Shown here in pieces: positions 42,488 to 52,256 of a DNA stretch of 64,000 nt. The notes below the pieces were generated by a model. The model saw only the letters and a list, made by a program, of their open reading frames with translations. It did not search any database and was not told the DNA's origin. The DNA comes from Phycisphaerae bacterium (GTDB lineage Bacteria; Planctomycetota; Phycisphaerae; Sedimentisphaerales; Anaerobacaceae), in the NCBI GenBank assembly GCA_028714855.1, contig JAQTLP010000002.1, forward strand, positions 186,001 through 250,000, read 5' to 3'. Made by a program: the position numbers and the translations under genes. The stretch's first letter is position 1. Each line of letters begins with the position of its first letter.

Positions 42488-43864
42488 ATGAATGTATCTG
42501 TAATTATCCCTGTTCTGAATGAAGAGAGTACAATCGCCGCTGTAGTTAAGATTGCCAAAAATTGCAGTCGCGTCGATGAGATCATAGTCGTCGACGACCA
42601 CTCGGTTGACAGCTCGGTTGCGCAGGCAAAGGCCGCGGGGGCAAGTGTAATTACAAGCACAAAACAGGGCAAAGGCATCTCTATGCTCGAAGGCCTGCTC
42701 ATCTCGAAAAACCCCATCGTGGTATTTCTTGACAGCGACATTGACAGTTACGCCGCCGATGTAATCGATAAAATGACTCGGCCGATAATTGACGGCCGGG
42801 CCGACTTCGTAAAGAGTACTTTCGAACGAGAGGCCGGCAGAGTTACAGAGCTTGTCGCAAAACCTCTGCTGTCGCTGCTTTTCCCGGAGGCGGACAAATT
42901 TGAACAACCCCTCAGCGGGGTTATCGCCGGCAAACGCGAGTTCTTTGAAAAAATAAAATTCGAAGAACGCTACGGCGCGGACATAGGCATCCTGATTGAT
43001 ATGATTCAGATCGGCGCCAGAGCTACCGAGGTCAACATCGGTTTTATAACCCACAAGACGAAACAGCTTCATCAGCTCGGAAAAATGTCGAACGAAGTTA
43101 CAGCGGCAATATTGAAAAGGGCAAAAAATCTCCCCTCTTACAATCTCGATACCCTCGAAACCACAAGCTTTATTCTCGACCAAATGGAATTTGCGGTCAG
43201 GCAGAACCTGATGCCCTTGAATAAAATGGCTATCTTCGATATGGATAACACGCTCCTGATGGGGCGGTTCATAGATAAAGTGGCGAATAAGTTCAATTTA
43301 AACAAGGCGCTCTCTGATATTATAACAGCCAATCAGGAATCGTTCCTTATAGCAAAGCTGATAGCGCGCCTCCTGAAGGGCCTGAAAATATCACAGCTTA
43401 TCGAAACCCTTGATGAAATCTACCTCGTGCCGGACGCCGTCGAGGTAATTGCGGAATTGAAGAGCCGCGGCTACATCGTCGGAATCGTCAGCGACAGTTA
43501 TGAGTTCACCGCGCAGCATATCCGAAACAAGGTCGGCGCAGACTTCGCCATAGCTAATGAGCTGGAATTCTCCGACGGCGTTGCCACGGGAGAAATCAAA
43601 ATCCTCTCCTATTATGCGCGAACAGACAAAAGTCTCTGCAACCACAACTTCTGCAAAAGCAACGCAATGCTCCACCTCAGCGAAAAGTACGACATTCCGT
43701 TATCGAACATGATAGCGGTCGGCGACAGTGACTATGACGCCTGCATGGTCAAGCACGCCGGCTTGGGGGTTGCCTTTTGCTCCAACAGCCGAATTCTCAA
43801 TACGGTGGCCGACAAAGTAATCGACTCCCGAAGTTTCGAGTCGATACTAGATTTTGCCCCTTAA
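42488..43864 (+). CDS. Glycosyltransferase (GT-A, GpgS/MpgS-like) fused to a HAD phosphatase
   Basis: The protein has 458 residues. The N-terminal 1-225 is a GT-A transferase: VSVIIPVLNEESTIAAVVKIA, VDDHSVDSS, the metal motif FLDSDI, and RVTELVAKPLLSLLFPEADKFEQPLSGVIAGKRE, which recalls glucosyl-3-phosphoglycerate and mannosyl-3-phosphoglycerate synthases. The C-terminal 245-458 is a SerB/HAD-IB phosphatase: FDMDNTLLMG (motif I, near 250), GIVSDSYEFTAQ (motif II) and AVGDSDYDACMVKHAG (motif IV). A one-chain synthase-phosphatase would make a compatible solute such as glucosylglycerate or mannosylglycerate in two steps. The product is inferred from family resemblance only. A -10-like TAATAAT lies just before the ATG and no ribosome site is evident. 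Confidence 0.85.
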   Translation: MNVSVIIPVLNEESTIAAVVKIAKNCSRVDEIIVVDDHSVDSSVAQAKAAGASVITSTKQGKGISMLEGLLISKNPIVVFLDSDIDSYAADVIDKMTRPIIDGRADFVKSTFEREAGRVTELVAKPLLSLLFPEADKFEQPLSGVIAGKREFFEKIKFEERYGADIGILIDMIQIGARATEVNIGFITHKTKQLHQLGKMSNEVTAAILKRAKNLPSYNLDTLETTSFILDQMEFAVRQNLMPLNKMAIFDMDNTLLMGRFIDKVANKFNLNKALSDIITANQESFLIAKLIARLLKGLKISQLIETLDEIYLVPDAVEVIAELKSRGYIVGIVSDSYEFTAQHIRNKVGADFAIANELEFSDGVATGEIKILSYYARTDKSLCNHNFCKSNAMLHLSEKYDIPLSNMIAVGDSDYDACMVKHAGLGVAFCSNSRILNTVADKVIDSRSFESILDFAP

Positions 43865-43897
43865 GATAACACGGCTGCGTTTTATTGCCCCCAAAAC

Positions 43898-43969
43898 AGC
43901 CAACGGTCGGATTCGAACCGACAACCCCCGGTTTACAAAACCGGAGCTCTACCATTGAGCTACGTTGGC
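43898..43969 (-). tRNA. tRNA-Thr (anticodon TGT)
   Basis: The complement folds into a full cloverleaf: acceptor GCCAACG/CGTTGGC, D-arm GCTCAATGGTAGAGC, anticodon stem CCGGT/ACCGG with loop TTTGTAA (anticodon TGT, reading ACA), and T-arm with GGTTCGAATCC. The discriminator base is T and CCA is not encoded. The 200 bases upstream (43970-44170) show no gene I can support. Confidence 0.95.
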
Positions 43970-44170
43970 GTTTGAAAAAATGATAACAAAAACTCGTCTT
44001 TCAGGCACTCATTTTTTCGGTGCTATTTCCTTCGTTGCGGCCTCCATTTATAGCATTTTCGACAGAACTTATCAATCCTCCGTCTTAAAGGCCTGCACCT
44101 CAATGAATAAATAAAACTCCCGATAGCCCGCCCTGCTACAGAAGCGATTCCCGCGCTATTCCCTTGTTTT

Positions 44171-46198
44171 ATGCAACAGCTTTTAGTATTTTGGCGGACT
44201 ATGATTGCCAGGCCTTCACAATTGGGTCTAAATGCAAAACTGTTTTCGCCGGTTCGCCGCTTGTACGGCCTCCTGGCTCCGCGCGCCTATAGCGTCATTA
44301 TGTTCGGCGCCTTGTTTTGCACCCTTACAGTAAAGTTCTTTCACGCCCACCGTATCGACCTGCTCGATGAATACCTTAGCTGGATATTCGCCGACATCTC
44401 TATCCTTTTAGGTGTCGAAGTTGTATTAGCCCTGCTCTGTTTTCGCTGGCCTCGTAAATGGCTCGTACGTGCCGCTTGTATTTGTGCCGCTGTTATATGC
44501 ACGTGGTCTGTTATGAGCGCAGGCTGGCTTGTAAGAACCGGAACACAGCTCCTGCCTACCGTCCTTTTGCCGTTATTTCGCGACCCGATAAACGCATTAT
44601 GTATTGTCGGCATCAATCTCTCAAAATCGCCGGCCGCTGCCGTCATCCTCCTCGGTCCCAGCGCCATTGCTCTTGCTTTTTTCTTTTCCGTTTTAGCAAA
44701 ACCGCTGCCGCCCAATTACAACCAAAAACGCTTCGCAGTAAGAATTACTGTTTCCGTGCTCCTTGTCCTTATCGCAGTCCTTGCTCGCGGCACGCTCGGC
44801 GACCGTGGTTCTAAGCTGATTGTCTCTGAAGGCATGCGTTACAATAGTCAGTTAAGAGCTGTGACCTCTCTCCTCTTCCCCGGTTCCGCCCGTCTGACAA
44901 AGACCTATTTAGCCAACGCCAAACGAAAAATGCCTGCTTTTGACGACATACAAATTACAATTTCGCCGATGCAGCGACGCTTAAACCGCAACATCGTCCT
45001 TATCGTCCTTGAGGGCGTACAATACAGATACACCTCCCTTTATGACAAACAAAGCAACCTGACGCCTTACCTTGCTTCTTTAGCAGAACAAGGCGTAGAA
45101 TTCACAAACGCCCGCTCCTCGCTTACGCATACAACAAAGGTTCTGTTTAGTCTCTTAACAGGCCGATTTCCTTCCGCCTCGCAGGACATCGCAGAGGCTG
45201 TCCCCCGCGAAAAGCCTTACGCTTCTATTCCCACAATTTTAAAACAGAACGCCAACTTCCGGACCGCTTTTTTCCAGTCCGCAAAGGGAAATTTCGAAAC
45301 CCGCCCGGGGCTGGTTCACAATCTCGGCTTTGACAAATTCTGGGCCAGAGAGGACTTGAAGACAGAAGACGCATTTCTCGGATATCTGGCCTGTGATGAG
45401 TTTGCTATGCTGGAGCCAATAGTCGAATGGATAAAATCCGACGACAGACCTTTCTTTCTGACGCTTATGCTCTCGGTTACGCACGACCCTTACGAAGTCC
45501 CGCGATGGTTTGCAGAACCAGCCAAAGAGCCGCTCGCCAGATACAAGCAGGCCATTCTCTACACAGACAAATTCCTCGCAGCCCTCGACGTCGAGCTCGC
45601 AAAGCTTAATCTCGCCGACGAAACTATCTTCTGTGTTATTGGAGACCACGGTGAGGCGTTTGGCGAGCACGGCCTGCTCGGTCATGAGAGAATCGCTTTC
45701 GACGAAGCCCTTCGAATCCCATTTTGTTTGCGGGCCCCGTTTTTGATTCAGCCGAAAACCGAGGTAACTTGCCCCATCAGCTCTGTTGACCTGGCCCCGA
45801 CATTGCTGGCCTTACTGGGTTTCGATACACAAACTCTCCGCCTTGACGGTGCTAATGCTCTCGGGCCAATACCCGATGACCGCACAGTATATTTCTCCGG
45901 CTGGCTCAGCCAAAGCCCTACCGGGTTTGTAAAAGCAAATCGAAAGTTCATATATTATCCGGCGAACAAAATGGTCTCCGTCTATGATTTGAGCGCAGAC
46001 CCGCTCGAATTGTCCCCGGCAGAGTTGCCCAACCAGCAGGGGCGCGAAATTGCAGATGATCTTGTCGCCTGGCGAGAAGGCACTATTTTTGTGCTCGGCC
46101 GCCAGCAAGCTGGAAAAAAGACCCTTTTCGACACCTGGCTTTGCCGCTGGAACAACCGCGTCGCTTCTGCCAAATATCGCCCCAGCCTCAAAAAATAG
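44171..46198 (+). CDS. Membrane-anchored sulfatase-fold enzyme (LtaS/phosphoglycerol transferase-like)
   Basis: The protein has 675 residues. About five hydrophobic segments fill residues 35-215. A periplasmic alkaline-phosphatase/sulfatase fold follows from about 275: NIVLIVLEGVQYRYTSLY (metal Glu), SSLTHTTKVLFSLLTGRFPS with the nucleophile-position Thr, FFLTLMLSVTHDPYEVPRWF, and VIGDHGEAFGEHGLLGHERIAFDEALRIPF with the metal-binding Asp-His. The Thr nucleophile (no Cys for formylglycine) suits the LtaS/OpgB/EptA side of the family, which transfers phosphoglycerol or phosphoethanolamine, rather than true sulfatases. The start is uncertain; an ATG at 44201 preceded by GGCGGA is an alternative. 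A hairpin with loop TCCTCC directly follows the stop codon. Confidence 0.83.
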   Translation: MQQLLVFWRTMIARPSQLGLNAKLFSPVRRLYGLLAPRAYSVIMFGALFCTLTVKFFHAHRIDLLDEYLSWIFADISILLGVEVVLALLCFRWPRKWLVRAACICAAVICTWSVMSAGWLVRTGTQLLPTVLLPLFRDPINALCIVGINLSKSPAAAVILLGPSAIALAFFFSVLAKPLPPNYNQKRFAVRITVSVLLVLIAVLARGTLGDRGSKLIVSEGMRYNSQLRAVTSLLFPGSARLTKTYLANAKRKMPAFDDIQITISPMQRRLNRNIVLIVLEGVQYRYTSLYDKQSNLTPYLASLAEQGVEFTNARSSLTHTTKVLFSLLTGRFPSASQDIAEAVPREKPYASIPTILKQNANFRTAFFQSAKGNFETRPGLVHNLGFDKFWAREDLKTEDAFLGYLACDEFAMLEPIVEWIKSDDRPFFLTLMLSVTHDPYEVPRWFAEPAKEPLARYKQAILYTDKFLAALDVELAKLNLADETIFCVIGDHGEAFGEHGLLGHERIAFDEALRIPFCLRAPFLIQPKTEVTCPISSVDLAPTLLALLGFDTQTLRLDGANALGPIPDDRTVYFSGWLSQSPTGFVKANRKFIYYPANKMVSVYDLSADPLELSPAELPNQQGREIADDLVAWREGTIFVLGRQQAGKKTLFDTWLCRWNNRVASAKYRPSLKK

Positions 46199-46723
46199 CT
46201 TGATTCCTCCATCAAGAGTCTGCCTTATGTCCCGCATTGTCCGTTCGTTCATTTCGTTCACCGACGTGTTGCTTTTTGTAAACATCAGACAAATCCTGTT
46301 GTCTTTCAACATGTTATGAGGCTTGTATGTGTAAAGATGGACTATCTGGGTAAAGTTGGTGTTGAGAAAAAACAACACGCCGTTGAATTTCGACTCTTCT
46401 CTTTTTCCCCGTGAAAAACGATATTCAGGTATAACTTTCTATTTTGCAGATCGTTAAAAAAGGCCTCTCGTCCTTTAGTTTTTTTCGCCTGTTGCTGGCA
46501 TACTTTTTGCAGGTAGCTTCTCGTTTAAGAAAATAATATTGGGCGGGGCGCTCATAACCCAATACAAAACAAAGGAGGAGGCAGAACCCGCCCATTTGAA
46601 AATTTTCAGAATCGGTTTCACAGAAAACTCACCGGTTTTGTTTAATATCGCGGGGTCGTTCTGGAGGAGGGCGACTCCGTTTCCCTTTTTACACCGCATG
46701 CTCCGCAATTAATCCTTGCCCAC
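46199..46723. other. 525-bp region without a supported gene, containing several hairpins
   Basis: Immediately after the sulfatase stop is CTTGAT-TCCTCC-ATCAAG (46199-46216). Further on ATTGGG/CCCAAT (46538-46543 with 46558-46563) and GGGCGGG/CCCGCCC (46541-46547 with 46587-46593) are mutually exclusive pairings around GGAGGAGG. A 77-codon leftward open frame (46475-46708) starts with TTG and has no recognisable features; I do not call it. Confidence 0.45.
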
Positions 46724-46758
46724 AAAAAAACCCCGCGGCGAATCCTTTCGCCACAGGG
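46724..46758 (-). terminator. Intrinsic terminator of the TPR lipoprotein gene
   Basis: On the minus strand CCCTGTGGCGAA and TTCGCCGCGGGG form a long stem with an AGGA loop, followed by seven T. It lies about 40 bases past the TPR gene's stop. Confidence 0.85.
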
Positions 46759-46795
46759 CTATAAAAATCTGTCATCAAAAACGCCGTTATTGCGG

Positions 46796-47506
46796 CTAAC
46801 GGCTCTTGTCGGATTTTTCCACCATCTCGTCTAATTTTTTGGTATCGGCGCTCCGCTCAGTCTTTCGCGGTATCTTCACAGCCACACCAAGCCGACCAAG
46901 TTCACCAGCCACATCGGGCTGATTGGGATTAAGCTGGAAGCTGCGGCTTAAATACTCCCTCGCCCGGCTTTTGTCACCCTTGCCCAAATAATAGAAGCCG
47001 ATCTGCCTGTTAATCTTGGCCGAATCCGGCGCCATATAAAGCGCCTGCTGATAACCCTTCAACGCGTACTCATCCAGGCCTTGCTCCTGAAACGCCAGTG
47101 CAAGCTGAAGAGACGCCGCCGCCGAAATGGATGCCTGCTTTAAATACTCGTCCGCCAGCAGCTTTGACTTGGCCGCATCACCGTTGCTCAATAACACCTT
47201 CACTCTTGACGCCTGGGCCTGCCTGTGAACAGGGTCGAAATTCAAAGCGATAGCATACTGGTCTTCCGCCTGTGTCCACAGCCCCTCGGTCTGATAAATC
47301 TTGCCGAGCTTGAAATGCGCTTCGGCATTCTCGTATTTCTTATCTATTTCCTTCTGCAGCTGGATCTTTTTCTTCTCGGCTTCCGTTCTCCCGACCTCCT
47401 TAGGCTTGGTCTTTCCGCCGCAGCCGCCGAGCAGCAACAACATGCAAACCAAAAGAACCGGAGCAATAAATATTCGCTTCCCCACCTGTTCTTGCCTCCA
47501 TCTCAT
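46796..47506 (-). CDS. TPR-repeat lipoprotein
   Basis: The protein has 236 residues from the ATG at 47506, which has GGGGTG about seven bases upstream; an ATG eleven codons earlier has none. The N-terminus is a type II signal peptide: basic start (RWRQEQVGKRIF), hydrophobic core and lipobox LLLGGC with the acylated Cys near 30. About four tetratricopeptide repeats follow (for example AEAHFKLGKIYQTEGLWTQAEDQYAIALNFDP, and DEYALKGYQQALYMAPDSA then SREYLSRSFQLNPNQ-like). The tail is Lys- and Asp-rich. TPR lipoproteins of this type act as assembly scaffolds in the outer membrane (PilF/PilW-like), but no pilus genes are near. A strong terminator follows. Confidence 0.87.
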   Translation of the reverse strand: MRWRQEQVGKRIFIAPVLLVCMLLLLGGCGGKTKPKEVGRTEAEKKKIQLQKEIDKKYENAEAHFKLGKIYQTEGLWTQAEDQYAIALNFDPVHRQAQASRVKVLLSNGDAAKSKLLADEYLKQASISAAASLQLALAFQEQGLDEYALKGYQQALYMAPDSAKINRQIGFYYLGKGDKSRAREYLSRSFQLNPNQPDVAGELGRLGVAVKIPRKTERSADTKKLDEMVEKSDKSR

Positions 47507-47691
47507 AATTTGCACCCCATATTTATAAATAATATACATCTCTCACATCCTTGCGTACCACGCTATGTAATTTTGACAAGCTGGAAAATCTTTGCAAGCA
47601 AAATCTTTGATTTTTTATAATAAAACACCGCTCGCAGGATTCCGGCCGTTTCCTTTTAACATACTGACAAGCCATTCCTGCTGGAGGCGTC

Positions 47692-50175
<2,484 letters not shown>

Positions 50176-50180
50176 TCACG

Positions 50181-50543
50181 TTAAATCGCGGCGGCTCGGC
50201 CGACAACAACTTTAATTTCTTGTATCCGCGCCTGCGGATATTGCCTGCCCAGCTCTTCGAGAAGCTCACTGCTTAATAATTGCAGCTCGTACACATACGA
50301 CGGCGAGTCAGCAAGCACTTTTAGCTTGTGGCCGGAAATGCCGTCGATTCTACAGTGCCGACAAAGCTCGATCGGCAGCAACTGACTCCAAGCCTCGGCT
50401 ATCAATTCGGCTCTGCTTTGCTGCGGCGAAATCCGCTTTTCCATAAGCTCACTTAGGACATCACCCAAACCGACCGCTCTTTCTGCTCGATGTACCGTTC
50501 GCCACTTGACGGCTCTGCGCAATTGTTCGTCTTCGTCCACCAT
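50181..50543 (-). CDS. dciA: DciA-type (DUF721) helicase-loader protein
   Basis: The protein has 120 residues. DUF721 features are visible: an N-terminal helical part, then AELIAEAWSQLLPIELCRHCRIDGISGHKLKVLADSPSYVYELQLLSSELLEELGRQYP. DUF721 proteins include DciA, which interacts with DnaA and DnaB and replaces DnaC/DnaI loaders in most bacteria. Location between dnaN and gyrB, where recF normally sits, fits a replication role and is common in phyla that keep DUF721 here. It starts three bases after dnaN ends. Function is inferred from family and context. Confidence 0.82.
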   Translation of the reverse strand: MVDEDEQLRRAVKWRTVHRAERAVGLGDVLSELMEKRISPQQSRAELIAEAWSQLLPIELCRHCRIDGISGHKLKVLADSPSYVYELQLLSSELLEELGRQYPQARIQEIKVVVGRAAAI

Positions 50544-50546
50544 TTT

Positions 50547-51653
50547 TCAACTCAGGTTAATCGGCATTAGAACATAGAGGAAATTTGCCCCGCTCTTTAT
50601 CAAGCCCGGCCTGTCCGCCTGACCCAACTCTAACTCGAACTCCGCCGTCTTAATGACCCGCAGGGCCTCTATTAAAAACTGCGGATTAAACCCAATCTCA
50701 ATCGGCTCGCCCTTATAATCGATGGGCATATTAATCTGCGCATCACCCGCCTCCGGCGCCCTTCCGGAAAACATCAGACTGTTCTTTCCTATCGAAAGTT
50801 TAATCCCTCTGGACTCCCCGCTTGTCAGCAGCGCCGAACGGCGCACCGCGCTTAACACCGCCTCGGTTGACAGCACCAGTTTCTTGTCGTAATCCTCCGG
50901 TATTATATCCTCATATTTGGGGAAATTACCTTCGACAAGATTCGAGCTTATAACTACATTCGCACAACTGAACAATATCTGGTTGTCGACAAGCTTGACC
51001 ATAACAATATCCTTTTCACTGCCGCCGATTTTATCCAGCAAAGTCATCGTCTTGGCCGGAACTATTACTTTTACTTTAGCAATCTGTTCAGCCGGCGCTG
51101 AAGCCAGGCTGGCTCTGCAGCGGGCCAATCTTCTGCCGTCGGTGGCGACAAGAGACAGCTTCTTGCCTTTAATTTCCCACAGCACTCCGTTAAGAGCATA
51201 GCGAGTGCTCTCTTTGGCTGTAGCAAACAAACACTGCCTTATGCCGGCCTGCAGGCACCCTAAAGAAATCTCTATATCAGCTTTCGCCTCAAAGCTTGGA
51301 ACTGCAGGATATTGGCCCGGCTCTTGGCCATAAATTGTAAAGTGGCTGTCCGCTCCCTCTATCTTGCAAGTGCCGTCCTCAGCCCGTAACACCAAAACAT
51401 CATCCGTGCTCTCGCGCACAACAGCCGCTAACCGGTCTGCCGGGACAACAATTTCACCTGCTTCTTCCACTTGAACTTCAGAAACTAAATAGTTAATACC
51501 AACCTCTATGTCGGTTGCACAGATGTGAACATTCTTTTTGTCGGCGACAATTTGGACACAGTGGAGTATTGGTTTTGGTGTGCGGCTTGGCACAACGGTG
51601 GTTAGTATGCCTAAAGCATCTGCCAAGGCGGCTCTGTTAAAATTTAATCTCAT
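50547..51653 (-). CDS. dnaN: DNA polymerase III beta (sliding clamp)
   Basis: Ring-shaped processivity clamp of the replicative polymerase. The 368-residue length is standard for the three-domain clamp. The N-terminus MRLNFNRAALADALGILTTVVPSRTPKPIL and the segments CKIEGADSHFTIYGQEPGQYP, GVLWEIKGKKLSLVATDGRRLA, and the C-terminal INMPIDYKGEPIEIGFNPQFLIEALRVI with LMPINLS are characteristic. It heads the leftward dnaN-dciA-gyrB operon. The upstream 560-bp gap holds the origin candidate. Confidence 0.96.
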   Translation of the reverse strand: MRLNFNRAALADALGILTTVVPSRTPKPILHCVQIVADKKNVHICATDIEVGINYLVSEVQVEEAGEIVVPADRLAAVVRESTDDVLVLRAEDGTCKIEGADSHFTIYGQEPGQYPAVPSFEAKADIEISLGCLQAGIRQCLFATAKESTRYALNGVLWEIKGKKLSLVATDGRRLARCRASLASAPAEQIAKVKVIVPAKTMTLLDKIGGSEKDIVMVKLVDNQILFSCANVVISSNLVEGNFPKYEDIIPEDYDKKLVLSTEAVLSAVRRSALLTSGESRGIKLSIGKNSLMFSGRAPEAGDAQINMPIDYKGEPIEIGFNPQFLIEALRVIKTAEFELELGQADRPGLIKSGANFLYVLMPINLS

Positions 51654-51968
51654 AATAGACCCCTATGCCAAAAATGGTAAAAAGACAAGTTTCCAAGCCT
51701 CTAAATTCCCAGAAAACACAACTGCAATCTACCCCATAAAGCACACGCTTGCAACCCTTTTTTGGAAAAAACCGCATGGGCTCTTGGTGTAAGAATTAGG
51801 ACACAAGTGGTTTTTCTCTATCTTGAAAATAGATTAGTATTAATCTTACTTAACTAAAGAGTAGTATTAGTAATCATACACCCTGTGAATTTGTTGCTTT
51901 TTAAAGAGGGTTGGTCTTTAAGATATTGTGCGGCAAGCTGTTAAAGAGCAAAAAACCCTTGCGGTGTT

Positions 51969-51977
51969 TGTGGATAA
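51969..51977 (-). promoter_or_regulatory. Perfect DnaA box
   Basis: The complement reads TTATCCACA, identical to the strong consensus. It is about 320 bp upstream of dnaN. Confidence 0.7.
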
Positions 51978-52090
51978 CTTGTTAGATTGTTGGCGGGAAT
52001 ATTGGGCGGAACTAACAGAGCACAGTGTTTGGCTGGAGCACCCTGTTAATTGCTACGGGTTATTGTGTAGAGGTTTTTTAAAGATTTTCC

Positions 52091-52117
52091 TTGACAAATA
52101 GTTAGTATGTATATAGT
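52091..52117 (+). promoter_or_regulatory. Candidate promoter for the activase gene
   Basis: TTGACA and TATAGT are separated by 15 bases, slightly short. It would give a leader of roughly 130 bases. Confidence 0.35.
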
Positions 52118-52256
52118 TTGCATATAAACAAACAAGGATCGTCTGTGGTTTGTATAGGGTCCTGTGTCGTAGGGGCGAACGCGCCGCTTGCCTTTAGTTT
52201 AGGATAAGGTATATTAAGTGGTTGTCATAAACAGCCAGCAGGAGAAATCAAAAGAT

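Larger units (their letters stand above)
51654..52256. other. Candidate replication origin region (oriC) upstream of dnaN
   Basis: The gap lies between leftward dnaN and the rightward activase gene. It contains a perfect DnaA box (51969-51977), a partial match TGTGAATTT (51884-51892), and an AT-rich stretch with repeated TAGTATTA (51834-51841 region) and the triplet run TAG-TAT-TAG-TAA (about 51872-51883), which resembles DnaA-trio elements. Position beside dnaN-dciA-gyrB is typical for bacterial origins. Only one strict box is present, so the call is cautious. Confidence 0.5.

Noticed and set aside
43970-44170. Small ribosomal-protein-like frame next to tRNA-Thr
   Set aside because: A short minus-strand frame ends in CRKCYKWRPQRRK but lacks a proper start and does not match L33 or L36.
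46475-46708. 77-codon leftward frame
   Set aside because: Starts with TTG without a ribosome site and overlaps alternative hairpins; composition gives no coding signal that I can support.
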